From: Pseudotabrizicola algicola
GTDB taxonomy: Bacteria; Pseudomonadota; Alphaproteobacteria; Rhodobacterales; Rhodobacteraceae
DNA: 64,000 nt
Direction of reading: 5' to 3'
Assembly: GCF_010915705.1 (NCBI RefSeq)
Contig: NZ_JAAIKE010000005.1
Coordinates: forward strand, 186,001-250,000
Shown: in pieces, positions 16,613-25,898 of the stretch
How positions within the stretch are numbered: position 1 is the stretch's first letter
How the letters are laid out: the number at the start of each line of letters is the position of its first letter
Notes under the pieces: generated by a model
Told to the model about the DNA's origin: nothing
What the model saw: the letters and a program-made list of their open reading frames with translations, nothing else
Database searches by the model: none
Translations under genes and position numbers: made by a program

Positions 16613-17565
16613 TTGGGGTGCCTCAGCCTTGGATTGGCAAGGATCGAGATCACATCCGCCATGATGTTCAGCCCGATATAGACGGCGGCAAAGATCAGCC
16701 CCACCGCCTGCACCACCGGCAGGTCACGCTTGGCCACATGGTCCACCAGATATTGCCCCATGCCGGGATAGACGAACACCACCTCGACCACGACCACGCC
16801 CACCACCAGATAGGCCAGGTTCAGCATCACCACATTGACGACAGGGGCGACGGCATTGGGAAAGGCATGGCGCCAGATCACCCGCATCGGCGACAGGCCC
16901 TTGAGCTCCGCCGTCTCGATATAGGCCGATTGCATCACGTTCAGGATCGCCGCCCGCGTCATGCGCATCATATGCGCCAGCACCACCAGCACCAGAACGA
17001 TCACCGGCAGGATCACCGCGTTCAGCCGCTCCATGATCCCCATGCCGGGAAACACCATCGCGACCGAGGGGAAAAGCTGCCATTTCACCGCGAGGAAATA
17101 CAGCACCAGATAGCCCACCACGAATTCCGGCAGGCTGATGGTCGACAGGGTGACGCCGGAAATCAGCTTGTCGGGCCAGCGCCCGTTATAGCGCGCCGCG
17201 ACCAGCCCCAGCAGGATGGCCAAAGGCACCGAAATCACCGCCGCCCATGCCGCCAGAAACAGCGTATTGCCCAGCCGCTGGCCGATGGCGGTCGCAATAT
17301 CGGTGCGGTTTGACAGGGATGTGCCAAGATCGCCGGTCAGGATACCGCCCAGCCAGTTGAAATAGCGCGTCAGCGCGGGCTGATCGAGGCCCATCTCGGC
17401 GCGCAGGTTGGCAAGGGCCTGCGGCGTGGCGGACTGGCCCAGAATGGCCTGCGCCGTATCTCCGGGCAGCGCCGCCACCCCGAGGAAGATCACCGCCGAC
17501 ACCGCGAACAGCAGCAGGAGGCCCAGCGCAATGCGCTGGACCACCAGGGTCAGAACCGGATGCAC
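16609..17565 (-). CDS. Peptide-type ABC transporter permease (DppB-like)
   Basis: The 318-residue inner-membrane permease has the DppB-type N-terminal segment followed by GDTAQAILGQSATPQALANL and LTRYFNWLGGILTGDLGTSL. An EAA-type loop, SAYIETAELKGLSPMRVIWRHAFPNA, lies near residues 215-240. About six membrane segments are visible. It starts 12 bases after the binding-protein stop and overlaps the next permease by four bases, so the operon is tightly organised. Confidence 0.94.
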   Translation of the reverse strand: MHPVLTLVVQRIALGLLLLFAVSAVIFLGVAALPGDTAQAILGQSATPQALANLRAEMGLDQPALTRYFNWLGGILTGDLGTSLSNRTDIATAIGQRLGNTLFLAAWAAVISVPLAILLGLVAARYNGRWPDKLISGVTLSTISLPEFVVGYLVLYFLAVKWQLFPSVAMVFPGMGIMERLNAVILPVIVLVLVVLAHMMRMTRAAILNVMQSAYIETAELKGLSPMRVIWRHAFPNAVAPVVNVVMLNLAYLVVGVVVVEVVFVYPGMGQYLVDHVAKRDLPVVQAVGLIFAAVYIGLNIMADVISILANPRLRHPK

Positions 17566-17577
17566 GCGACCCGGCCC

Positions 17578-19161
17578 TTATGCCAGCCAGCAGCGGGCAT
17601 GGGCGCGGCCGTTCATCATCTCCTGTACAGGGTCGGCCTCCCAGCCCTGGATCTCGTCGCGCACCGCCTCGACGAAATCGTTGAACATCGGCAGGATCAG
17701 CCCGCCTTCGTCGCGCAGGATATTGGCCATCTCGGCATAATTGGCCTTGCGGGTATCGCCGTTCAACTCGGCACGCGCCGCCAGCAGCAACTCGTCGAAA
17801 CGCGCGTTCTTGAAGCGGGTGTCGTTCCAGTCCGAGCTGGACAGATAGGCCGTCGAATACATCTGGTCCTGCACAGGGCGACCGCCCCAATAGCTGGCGC
17901 AGAACGGCTCCACGTTCCAGACGTTCGACCAATAGCCGTCATCGGGCTCGCGCTTGATCTCCAGCGGAATACCGGCGGCCATCGCCGATTGCTGGAACAG
18001 CTGCGCCGCCTCGACCGCGCCGGGGAACGCCCCCTGTGCCACCCGCAGGATGATCGGGCTGCCGTCATGGCCCGACTTCTTGTAATGCTCGGCAGCGGCG
18101 GCAGGGTCATATTCGCGCTGCGGAATGCTGTCATCGAACAGCGGATAGGCCGCGTTGATCGGGAAGTCATTCCCGATGCTGCCCAGACCGTTCAGGATCT
18201 TGTCGACCATCTCTTGCCGGTTGATCGACAGCTTCAGCGCCATCCGCAGATCGTTGTTGTCAAACGGCGCCTTGTCGCAATGCATGATGAACACATAATG
18301 CCCGCGCGACGGCACGTTCTTGACCTGCACCCCCGGAGCCCGCGTCAAAAGCTCGGCAATCTTCGGGTCCACGCGGTTGATCATGTGAACCTGCCCCGAC
18401 TGCACCGCCGAGGTGCGGGCGGTGCCGTCATTGATCACCAGAATCTCGGTCTGATCTGCGTGACCAAGGTCGGGGTCCCAGTAATTGGCAAACTTTTCAA
18501 ACCCGTGGCGGATGCCCGGCTCATGCACAACCACCTTGTAGGGACCGGCCCCGACCCCTTCGGTCGGATTGTCCACGCCGCCATTGGGCTGGATCACAAG
18601 GTGATAATCGGCCATCAGGAAAGGCAGGTCGGCATTGCCGCTGGCCAGCTTCAGCGTCACCATATCACCGCTGGCAGACATCTCGGTGATGCCCTGCACG
18701 ATGCCCAGCGCGCCCGATTGCGATTTCTCGTCGGTGTGGCGGCGCAAGGTCGCGACCACATCCTCGGCGGTCACGGTCTTGCCGTTGTGGAACTCCACCC
18801 CCTGCCGGATCTTGAACTGCCATTCGGTCGCGTCGGCATTGGCGCTCACCTCCTCGGCAAGCCGCATCTGCAATTCGCCCGTGGCCCCCACATCCACCAG
18901 CATTTCGCCCCAGCTCATGTTGATGGCAAACGGCACCGGAGAGGCAGCTAGCGCGGGGTCAAGGCTGTTGGTCGACTCGCCCCCCTGCATCCCCATGCGG
19001 ATCAGCCCGCCCTTCTTGGGCTGCGCATGCGCAGCCTTGGTAAACAAGGCCGAGGCCAAGGCGGCCGAAACCCCCAAAGCCGTGGTGCGCCCGACGAACT
19101 CCCGGCGCGAGATACGGCCCGCCTTGGCGGCGGCTACCATACGGTCAAGCTGATCTGTCAT
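17578..19161 (-). CDS. Peptide-type ABC transporter solute-binding protein (SBP_bac_5), Tat-exported
   Basis: The 527-residue periplasmic binding protein has a twin-arginine signal: ISRREFVG at residues 17-24, then a hydrophobic stretch (TTALGVSAALASALF) and AHAQ near the cleavage site. The mature part has the DppA/OppA pattern, with GLIRMGMQGGESTNSLDP at the N-terminus and EWQFKIRQGVEFHNGKTVTAEDVV near residue 115. Tat export suggests folding in the cytoplasm before secretion. The ligand is unknown; the adjoining hydrolase hints at a peptide, amide or ester. A 119-base gap upstream holds the imperfect dyad TTGACTGGTGGATCAA at 19209-19224. Confidence 0.93.
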   Translation of the reverse strand: MTDQLDRMVAAAKAGRISRREFVGRTTALGVSAALASALFTKAAHAQPKKGGLIRMGMQGGESTNSLDPALAASPVPFAINMSWGEMLVDVGATGELQMRLAEEVSANADATEWQFKIRQGVEFHNGKTVTAEDVVATLRRHTDEKSQSGALGIVQGITEMSASGDMVTLKLASGNADLPFLMADYHLVIQPNGGVDNPTEGVGAGPYKVVVHEPGIRHGFEKFANYWDPDLGHADQTEILVINDGTARTSAVQSGQVHMINRVDPKIAELLTRAPGVQVKNVPSRGHYVFIMHCDKAPFDNNDLRMALKLSINRQEMVDKILNGLGSIGNDFPINAAYPLFDDSIPQREYDPAAAAEHYKKSGHDGSPIILRVAQGAFPGAVEAAQLFQQSAMAAGIPLEIKREPDDGYWSNVWNVEPFCASYWGGRPVQDQMYSTAYLSSSDWNDTRFKNARFDELLLAARAELNGDTRKANYAEMANILRDEGGLILPMFNDFVEAVRDEIQGWEADPVQEMMNGRAHARCWLA

Positions 19162-19280
19162 TCGTGTCGTCTCCCTGTTTGGCTGCGGTTAGATCCGCGC
19201 CGGTTTTGTTGACTGGTGGATCAATAGAAACGGCAGATTCCCCTCGGGGCAACGATTCGTGCTGGCAGGGCCGATATTTT

Positions 19281-21281
19281 TCACACAAACAGCCGTTTCA
19301 CTTTTTCGTTGTATTTCCGTGAAAAGACGACCTGATCGCCTTCCCATGCGGTCAGTTCCGCCTCCATGTGCAGATGCCCGGCGTCCGCTGTCATCACGGC
19401 GCGCGCCTTGGTGCGCACCCGCCAGTCCCCGCGCGACAACCGCTGCTCCCACACATGGGTCGCGCGGGCCGAAAGCGGGTCATCGGGGTGGATCTCCCAG
19501 CGCTCGGTCATCGTCTCGCCCGAGCACAGGCCGTGGTCCAGATTCTCCACATCGCCACCATCCTCCAGCACGCAAAGCGCCCGCGTGCCACGGATCAGAT
19601 CGGTTTCGACCACCCGCCGCGATTGCCCCGCCCGCAGCACGCGGTGACGCCACGCCGGGGCCGCCTCCGGCTCGGGCGGGGTCCATGTGCCGCCCCCCTG
19701 ATGCACGGGCAGGGAAAGGCGGCCTTCGGTCAATGTCAGTTGGCCCTGCGCGGGTGACGGCCACAGGAAAGGCCAATAGCTGTTCGACAGCGCCAGCCGC
19801 AGCCGATGCCCCGCCGCAAGACGGTAAGCCATCTGGTCAAGATCAAGGCAAACCTCTTCCGCCCTTCCGGGCGTCATCGGCTCGGGCTGCTCGCGGCTGT
19901 GACGGTGGCACAGGTTCAACATGCCATGCGCGATCCGCACCGAAGACCCGTCCGGCGCCACGTCACACAGCCGCGCCACCACAAAGCCCAAGGGCTGGTC
20001 CGACGCCAGCCGCAGCCGCAGCCGCGCCGCGCCCAGAAGCGCCAGCGGTGCCTCCAGCACCGGCCCGTCAAAGCACAGGCTCAGCGCATCATCCGCCGCC
20101 TGATCCCCCGGCATTTCCGCATTCAGCCCCATCGGGAAGAACTCGCCCGCCGACAGGCCAAGATGTTGCGCCGTAGACACAATCCGCTCAAAACCTGCCG
20201 GTTTGCCTTGCCCCGCCCGCCCCAGCGCCCCGCTCCCGTCCAGATGCAATTCCTCCACCGTCACATTCGGGCTGGGCCATTCCGCCTCGACAACCCAATG
20301 CCCCGCGCGGTGGCGGGCCGAGGCATCGGGCGGGGCCGAATGCAGCATGTAGGCGCGCATTGCAGGGTCCGCCTCCACCCCGGTCTCCACCCCCTTCAGC
20401 CAGCGATCCCACCAGCGCAGCGCCTCCTGCAGAAAGCCGATCGCCGGCCCCGGCACCGCCGTATGCGGGTATTGATGCACCCAAGGCCCCACGATGCCCT
20501 TGGCCCCGACATGGCGCACCAGCGCATCCACCGTGTTCATGTAATTGTCCGCCCAGCCGCCGATCGACAACACCGGCACCTGCATCCGCGCATAATCCTC
20601 GCACACCGACCCGTGCCGCCAATAGTCATCCCGCGCCTGATGCGCGGCCCAGCGCGGCGCCAGCCACGGCTCCGCCTCCAGCCGCGCCAACCACTCCTCC
20701 CGCCAGTCCGGACGCAAGGCCGGGTCCGGCGGACGGCTGGAAAACGACAGCATCACCGCCCCCCAGCCGAAGTTCTCGCCCAAAAGACAGCCACCCTTGA
20801 AATGGATGTCATCAGCAAACCGGTCGGTGGTCGAACAGACCGAGATCACCGCTTTCAGCGCTTCAGGCTGCAAGAAGGCGGTCTGCAGGCAGTTGAACCC
20901 GCCCCAGCTCTTGCCCATCATCCCCACCGCGCCATTGCACCACGGCTGCGCCGCCAGCCAGCCGATCACGTCACAGGCGTCCTGCAACTCCTGCGCGGTG
21001 TATTCGTCGGCCATCAGCCCTTCGCTGTCGCCATTCCCGCGCATGTCCACCCGCACACAGGCATAGCCATGCCCCGCCACATAGGGATGCATCAGCTCGT
21101 CGCGCGGCAAGGTGCCGTCGCGCTTGCGATAGGGAATGTATTCCAGCACCGCAGGCACCGGCTGCGCCTCGGCATCCTCGGGCATCCAGACCCGCGCCGA
21201 CAGCCGCACCCCGTCGGGCATCACGATGCCCATATCCTCGAATTCCATGATCTTGCGCGGAAAATCTGCTAGCGTTCTCAC
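19281..21281 (-). CDS. CocE/NonD-family hydrolase (X-Pro dipeptidyl-peptidase S15-like)
   Basis: A 666-residue alpha/beta-hydrolase. Residues about 20-300 form the catalytic domain, with nucleophile Ser125 in GKSWGG, oxyanion-type MRGNGDSEG at 80-88 and the likely acid and base near GGWADNYMN (Asp) and GPWVHQYPHT (His). The C-terminal half is the beta-rich X-Pro C domain. Relatives cleave cocaine, glutaryl-cephalosporins, X-Pro dipeptides or nonstructural esters. No signal peptide is visible, so it acts in the cytoplasm. It is first in an operon with the peptide-type ABC importer, suggesting that it hydrolyses the imported compound. It is divergent from betC. Confidence 0.9.
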   Translation of the reverse strand: MRTLADFPRKIMEFEDMGIVMPDGVRLSARVWMPEDAEAQPVPAVLEYIPYRKRDGTLPRDELMHPYVAGHGYACVRVDMRGNGDSEGLMADEYTAQELQDACDVIGWLAAQPWCNGAVGMMGKSWGGFNCLQTAFLQPEALKAVISVCSTTDRFADDIHFKGGCLLGENFGWGAVMLSFSSRPPDPALRPDWREEWLARLEAEPWLAPRWAAHQARDDYWRHGSVCEDYARMQVPVLSIGGWADNYMNTVDALVRHVGAKGIVGPWVHQYPHTAVPGPAIGFLQEALRWWDRWLKGVETGVEADPAMRAYMLHSAPPDASARHRAGHWVVEAEWPSPNVTVEELHLDGSGALGRAGQGKPAGFERIVSTAQHLGLSAGEFFPMGLNAEMPGDQAADDALSLCFDGPVLEAPLALLGAARLRLRLASDQPLGFVVARLCDVAPDGSSVRIAHGMLNLCHRHSREQPEPMTPGRAEEVCLDLDQMAYRLAAGHRLRLALSNSYWPFLWPSPAQGQLTLTEGRLSLPVHQGGGTWTPPEPEAAPAWRHRVLRAGQSRRVVETDLIRGTRALCVLEDGGDVENLDHGLCSGETMTERWEIHPDDPLSARATHVWEQRLSRGDWRVRTKARAVMTADAGHLHMEAELTAWEGDQVVFSRKYNEKVKRLFV

Positions 21282-21391
21282 TCTGCCCCCCTTGGTGGCG
21301 CATTTGGCCTGCGCTGGTCGCAGGCAGTCAAGACAAGTCCGGGGCCCCTTTGCAAGCTCGCCCCGCAGCCCAAGTGAAAAGGACCCGCCCG

Positions 21392-22933
21392 ATGAACGCC
21401 CCCCGACAGGCCCCTGCCGCGGCCCCGGCCAAGGATCGCCCCAATATCCTGATCGTCATGGTGGACCAGCTCACCGGCACCCTGTTTCCCGACGGTCCCG
21501 CGCCTTTCCTGCACGCGCCGAACCTGCGGCGGCTTGCGGCGCATTCCCTGCGCTTCCGGAACTGCTACACCGCCTCGCCGCTCTGTGCGCCCGCGCGGGC
21601 CTCCTTCATGTCGGGCCAGCTTCCCAGCCGCACGCGGGTCTATGACAATGCCGCCGAATTCGCCTCCGACATTCCCACCTATGCCCATCACCTGCGCCGC
21701 GCGGGCTATCACACCGCGCTCTCGGGCAAGATGCACTTCGTCGGTCCCGACCAGCTCCACGGGTTCGAGGAGCGGCTGACCACCGACATCTACCCCGCCG
21801 ATTTCGGCTGGACCCCCGATTACCGCAAACCCGGCGAGCGCATCGACTGGTGGTATCACAACCTCGGCTCGGTCACCGGCGCAGGCGTGGCCGAGATCAC
21901 GAACCAGCTCGAATATGATGACGACGTGGCCTTCCAGGCGGTGCAGAAACTTTACGACCTGTCGCGCGGTGCCGATCCGCGGCCCTGGTGCCTCACCGTC
22001 AGCTTCACCCACCCGCATGATCCCTTCGTCGCCCGCCGCAAATACTGGGATCTGTATGAAGGCGCGCCGGAACTGGAGCCGCCCGCCGCCATTCCCTACG
22101 ACAGCCAGGATCCCCATTCGCAACGCCTGATGGATGCCTGCGACTGGCGCGCCTTCGACATCACCCCCGACCAGATCCGCCGCGCCCGTCAGGGCTATTT
22201 CGCCAACATCTCCTATGTCGACGCCAAGATCGGCGAGCTTTTCGCCGTGCTCGAGGCGACGCGGCAGGAAGCCGTGGTGGTGTTCCTCTCCGATCATGGC
22301 GAGATGCTGGGCGAACGCGGGCTCTGGTTCAAGATGAACTTTTTCGAAGCCTCCGCCCGGGTGCCCCTGATGATCTCGGCCCCCGGCCTTGCCCCGGGCC
22401 TGATCACCGATCCGGTGTCCACCATCGACCTCACGCCCACCCTCGCCGCCCTCGCCGGAGTCGACCTTGCCGAGGTGATGCCCTGGACCGATGGCGTCGA
22501 CCTGACCCCGATGGCACAGGGCGGCACCCGCCCGATGGTGGCGATGGAATACGCCGCCGAAGGCACCATCACGCCGATGGTCGCCCTGCGCGAGGGCGCG
22601 TGGAAATACATCCGCTGCCCCGCCGACCCCGAACAGCTCTTCGACCTCGCCGCCGATCCGGCCGAGCGCGAGAACCTCGCCACAGACCCGCGCGCCGCCC
22701 CCGTCCTCGCGCATTTCCGCAAGGCCGCCGATGCCCGCTGGGACCTGCCCCGCTTCGACGCCGCCGTGCGCGAAAGCCAGGCCCGCCGCTGGGTGGTCTA
22801 CGAGGCTTTGCGCAACGGCGCCTATTACCCGTGGGATCACCAACCCCTCCGCGCCGCCTCCGAACGCTACATGCGCAACCATATGGATCTGAACGTGCTG
22901 GAGGAAAACAAGCGCTTCCCCCGCGGGGAGTAG
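21392..22933 (+). CDS. betC: Choline sulfatase
   Basis: A 513-residue type I sulfatase hydrolysing choline-O-sulfate to choline and sulfate, giving osmoprotectant precursor and sulfur. The formylglycine site is Cys65 in SPLCAPAR (C-x-P-x-R); Asp25 (MVDQ) and the later SDHGEMLGERGLWFK segment supply metal ligands and active-site residues. The C-terminal choline-sulfatase segment (SQARRWVVYEALRNGAYYPW) is diagnostic for BetC over other sulfatases. The start MNAPRQAP has AAGGA upstream; the 14 codons before it are discounted. It converges with the GMC oxidoreductase, which could oxidise the released choline. Confidence 0.9.
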   Translation: MNAPRQAPAAAPAKDRPNILIVMVDQLTGTLFPDGPAPFLHAPNLRRLAAHSLRFRNCYTASPLCAPARASFMSGQLPSRTRVYDNAAEFASDIPTYAHHLRRAGYHTALSGKMHFVGPDQLHGFEERLTTDIYPADFGWTPDYRKPGERIDWWYHNLGSVTGAGVAEITNQLEYDDDVAFQAVQKLYDLSRGADPRPWCLTVSFTHPHDPFVARRKYWDLYEGAPELEPPAAIPYDSQDPHSQRLMDACDWRAFDITPDQIRRARQGYFANISYVDAKIGELFAVLEATRQEAVVVFLSDHGEMLGERGLWFKMNFFEASARVPLMISAPGLAPGLITDPVSTIDLTPTLAALAGVDLAEVMPWTDGVDLTPMAQGGTRPMVAMEYAAEGTITPMVALREGAWKYIRCPADPEQLFDLAADPAERENLATDPRAAPVLAHFRKAADARWDLPRFDAAVRESQARRWVVYEALRNGAYYPWDHQPLRAASERYMRNHMDLNVLEENKRFPRGE

Positions 22934-23203
22934 CGCCCGAGCCGGCGCCGGATGCGCTCCGCGCGGGAGGTTTTCAGAAAGCTGCAAATGACTTGCTGCT
23001 TTCAAAATACTCCCCGCGAAGCGTCCGCTGCGAAAGCCGCGCCACGCCTCGGGGCCCGCGACCGCCCCATGCCTGCGCTGGCAACGCCGCCGAGCGGGGG
23101 CTCGATGCCCCCCGAGGTGGCCCCGGCCTCGCGGGGTCCGGCCTCCCGCGGCGCGCGCTTGCGACGGCACGGTGCTGCAACACCCTCCGTCTTGCCGCCA
23201 CGC
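22934..23203. repeat. Convergent intergenic region with a partial copy of the dispersed element
   Basis: No gene is seen in these 270 bases. ACTTGCTGCTTTCAAAATAC at 22990-23009 followed by TCCCCGCG matches the element at 15718-15743 (ACTTGCAGCTTTTCCAAATA, then CTCCGCGG), on the same strand. The rest is G/C-rich stem-forming sequence, for example CTCGGGGCC and GAGGTGGCCCCGGCC. No T-run terminator is obvious for either betC or the GMC gene. Confidence 0.5.
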
Positions 23204-24817
23204 TCAGGGCGCATCCTCTAGCACCATTGCCGCGCCCCTCCAGCCCATCAGGATGGCAGGCGCATTGGTGTTGCCCGCGATGATGTTGGGAAAACTCGAC
23301 GCGTCGATCACCCTCAACCCCTCCACCCCGCGCACCCGCAGCCGGGGGTCCAGCACGCTCGTCGCAGGGTCGCTGCCCATGCGGCAGGTACAGGAAGGGT
23401 GATAGACGGTGCCGGAACGCGCGCGGAAATCCGCGATCAGATCCTCGTCCGAGACGACCTCCGGCCCCGGGCGCAATTCCTCGCGGATCAGCCGCGCCAT
23501 CGCGGGCTGCGCCGCGATATGGCGCAGCATCTTCACCGCCGCCAGCATCTCGGCCACGTCATGCGCGGTGGCAAAGGCATTGGCGGTGATCCTGGGATGC
23601 GCCAGCGGGTCGGGGCTGACAAGCCTGATCTCCCCGCGCGAGGTCGGGCGGCAGTTCGACAGCCCCAGCGACAGGCCCGACCACGGATCGGGCGACAGGA
23701 TCGGGCGCTCGCCGTTGCGCGGGATCAGCGTGGAAAACGCCTGCATGTAAAGCTGCATGTTGGGCCGGTCCAGCGCCGGATCGGTGCGGAAGAACCCGCC
23801 CGCATGGTTGATCGACTTGGCCAGCGGCCCGCGCCCGCCCAAGAGGTATTGCAGCCCCGCCCATGCCTTGCCCCACCACGGGCGCAGCACGTCGTTATAG
23901 GTCGGCACCCGCATCGACCAGGTGTAGTTGATGCCCTGATGATCGCTCAGATGCGCGCCCACATTCGGGTTGTCGACCAGCACCGGCAGGCCCAGACCCT
24001 GCAACAGCGCCCCCGGCCCGATGCCCGACAGCTGCAACAGCTGCGGGCTGTTCACCGCGCCACCCGACAGGATCACCTCGCGCCGCGCGCGCAGCACCTC
24101 GACCCGTCCGCCCCGGCGCAGTTCCACCCCCACGGCGCGCCCCGCCTCGACCAGAACCCGCGTCACCTGCGCATGGGTCACCACCCGCAGGTTCGGCCGC
24201 TTCATCGCCGGCCGCAAGAACGCCCGCGCGGTGGAATTGCGCCGCGCGCCCTTGATCGTCATCTGGTAGACGCCGGCCCCCTCCTGCGACGCGCCGTTGA
24301 AATCGCGCGTCTCGGGCAGCCCCGCCTGCCCGCAGGCGGCGATGTAGTCATGCACCAGCGGGTGCAGCCCCTGCCGGTTGGCCGAGATGAACAGCGGCCC
24401 GCCCTGCCCGCGCCAATCATCCGCACCGGCCTCATTGTCCTCGATCTGGCGGTAGGCGCCCAGACAGTCATCCCAGCCCCAACCGGGCGCGGCCTGCCCC
24501 CACTCGTCATAATCCGCGCGGTGCCCCCGGATCCACACCATGGCATTGATCGACGAAGACCCCCCCAGGATCCGCCCGCGCGGCCAGTGGTCGGCATTGC
24601 CCGCGAGCCCCGGGTCGGGCTCGGCCCGATACATCCAGTTCACCGCCGGATCATAGAACAGCTTGCCATAGCCCAGCGGCAGGTGGACATAGAACCGCCG
24701 GTCACTGCCCCCGGCCTCGATCAGCGTCACCCTGTGCCTGCCCGAGGCGCTCAGCCGTTCGGCCAGCACACAGCCCGCCGACCCTGCCCCCACGATGATG
24801 TAATCGCTCTCGTCCAT
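23204..24817 (-). CDS. GMC-family oxidoreductase, choline dehydrogenase-like
   Basis: The 537-residue FAD flavoenzyme has the GxGxxG dinucleotide motif at residues 10-15 (VGAGSAGCVLAERLS), GMC signature 1 around WPRGRILGGSSSINAMVWIR and signature 2 around SGGAVNSPQLLQLSGIGPG. The catalytic His is in YHPSCTCRMG and the second His/Asn in SSFPNIIAGNTNAPAIL. It is compatible with choline to betaine aldehyde oxidation given the betC neighbour, but GMC paralogues for other alcohols look alike and no betB or betI is present here. The start MDESDYIIVG is chosen because the dinucleotide motif normally begins near residue 5. Confidence 0.82.
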   Translation of the reverse strand: MDESDYIIVGAGSAGCVLAERLSASGRHRVTLIEAGGSDRRFYVHLPLGYGKLFYDPAVNWMYRAEPDPGLAGNADHWPRGRILGGSSSINAMVWIRGHRADYDEWGQAAPGWGWDDCLGAYRQIEDNEAGADDWRGQGGPLFISANRQGLHPLVHDYIAACGQAGLPETRDFNGASQEGAGVYQMTIKGARRNSTARAFLRPAMKRPNLRVVTHAQVTRVLVEAGRAVGVELRRGGRVEVLRARREVILSGGAVNSPQLLQLSGIGPGALLQGLGLPVLVDNPNVGAHLSDHQGINYTWSMRVPTYNDVLRPWWGKAWAGLQYLLGGRGPLAKSINHAGGFFRTDPALDRPNMQLYMQAFSTLIPRNGERPILSPDPWSGLSLGLSNCRPTSRGEIRLVSPDPLAHPRITANAFATAHDVAEMLAAVKMLRHIAAQPAMARLIREELRPGPEVVSDEDLIADFRARSGTVYHPSCTCRMGSDPATSVLDPRLRVRGVEGLRVIDASSFPNIIAGNTNAPAILMGWRGAAMVLEDAP

Positions 24818-24926
24818 ACCGCCCCGTTGCCTGTCGCCCGCCGCACCGGCCCGCGCAGGGGCCAAGGCGTCAACCTAGCGCGCCGCGCCCCGCCCACTTG
24901 CCCTGTTGCGACATCCCGTGTCGCGT

Positions 24927-25394
24927 CTAAACGATCACATGGTGCGGCGCATGGCTCACCGGAAAGGCCACCGACCGCGCGATGAAGCACACGGCCGAAA
25001 TCCGCGCGTGCAACGCCTCCGCCAGCGTCAGGTCAGACCCCGCCGCCAGCGTGATCCGCGGGCGCAACTGCACCGACACGAACCGCCCCGCGCCCCCCGG
25101 CTCCACCTCGCCGATGCCCAAGGGGCTGTCCTCATAGGCGATCACCACCACCCCGGCATCTGCGGCGAAATGCAGATACCACAGCATATGGCAGGCCGAG
25201 AGCGCCGAAAGCAGCAGATCCTCCGGGTTCATCTTGCCCGGATCGCCCCCCAGAAGAGGATCGTTCGAACAGGACACCACCGGCTTGCCCGGCACCGCGA
25301 TATCCCAGCTGCGCGCATAACCGCGATAGCTGCGCGTCCCCTCCCCCGTATTGCCCGTCCAGACAATCCGGCTCGTATAGGCATGTTCCGACAT
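24927..25394 (-). CDS. OsmC/Ohr-family peroxiredoxin-like protein
   Basis: The 155-residue protein reduces organic hydroperoxides in this family. The two reactive cysteines are Cys68 (SALSACHMLWYLHF) and Cys136 (AVCFIARSV), with the family's Arg/Glu surroundings (PEDLLLSALSAC). The N-terminal domain begins YTSRIVWTGNTGEGT. An AAGGAG site six bases before the ATG fixes the start. It is divergent from the DCC-family gene, with about 110 bases between them. Confidence 0.9.
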   Translation of the reverse strand: MSEHAYTSRIVWTGNTGEGTRSYRGYARSWDIAVPGKPVVSCSNDPLLGGDPGKMNPEDLLLSALSACHMLWYLHFAADAGVVVIAYEDSPLGIGEVEPGGAGRFVSVQLRPRITLAAGSDLTLAEALHARISAVCFIARSVAFPVSHAPHHVIV

Positions 25395-25505
25395 CGCCGC
25401 TCCTTTCCCCGCATGGCCGCTGCGCCCCTTATGCCGCGTTCCGTCCCCCCCGCCTATCCCTGCTCCACGACTGGACTTCCCCCGCGCGCGACCTACCTGC
25501 GCGGC

Positions 25506-25898
25506 ATGGAAAACACACCCGACACCTCGGTCCTTTTCAACGCGCAATGCCCGGTCTGCAATTTCGAGATCAGCCATTACGCGCGCTATGCCGAACAGGC
25601 CGGTCTGCCGATCCGGTTTGACGATCTGAACGGGCCGCAACGCGCGCATTGGGGGCTTGATGCCGATACGGCAGCGCGGCGGCTCTATGTGCTGCATAGG
25701 GGAGAGTTGACCTCGGGCATCCCGGCCTTTCTGGTGCTCTGGGCGGAGATGCCGCGCTACAGGCTCCTGGGGCGTATCGTCGGCCTGCCCGGCATACGGC
25801 AGGTGGCAACCCTCGCCTATGACCATGCGCTCGCCCCGCTGATCTACCGCTGGCACCTGCGGCGGCAGCGCAGGCAAGCGGCAGCACACCGCCGCTGA
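25506..25898 (+). CDS. DCC-family thiol-disulfide oxidoreductase-like protein (DUF393)
   Basis: The 130-residue protein has the CPVC motif at residues 15-18 in the LFNAQCPVCNFEISHYARYA context; the usual family form is DGxCxxC. The following FDDLNGPQRAHWGL and LTSGIPAFLVLWAEMPRYRLLGRIV segments fit DUF393. A thioredoxin-like redox role is expected from the family, but no partner is known. Its stop overlaps the start of the ABC1 kinase gene (TGATG), implying coupled translation. Confidence 0.8.
   Translation: MENTPDTSVLFNAQCPVCNFEISHYARYAEQAGLPIRFDDLNGPQRAHWGLDADTAARRLYVLHRGELTSGIPAFLVLWAEMPRYRLLGRIVGLPGIRQVATLAYDHALAPLIYRWHLRRQRRQAAAHRR

Noticed and set aside
14273-16681. Long plus-strand open frame of about 800 codons across the ABC transporter genes
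   Set aside because: It is antisense to three well-supported transporter genes, is extremely His/Arg/Gln-rich and matches no family; a by-product of high G+C and biased codons.
19209-19224. FNR/FnrL box upstream of the peptide ABC operon (TTGACTGGTGGATCAA)
   Set aside because: FNR sites have TTGAT-N4-ATCAA (14 bases). This is 16 bases with only the outer TTGA/TCAA conserved, so it may be an operator for another regulator but not FNR.
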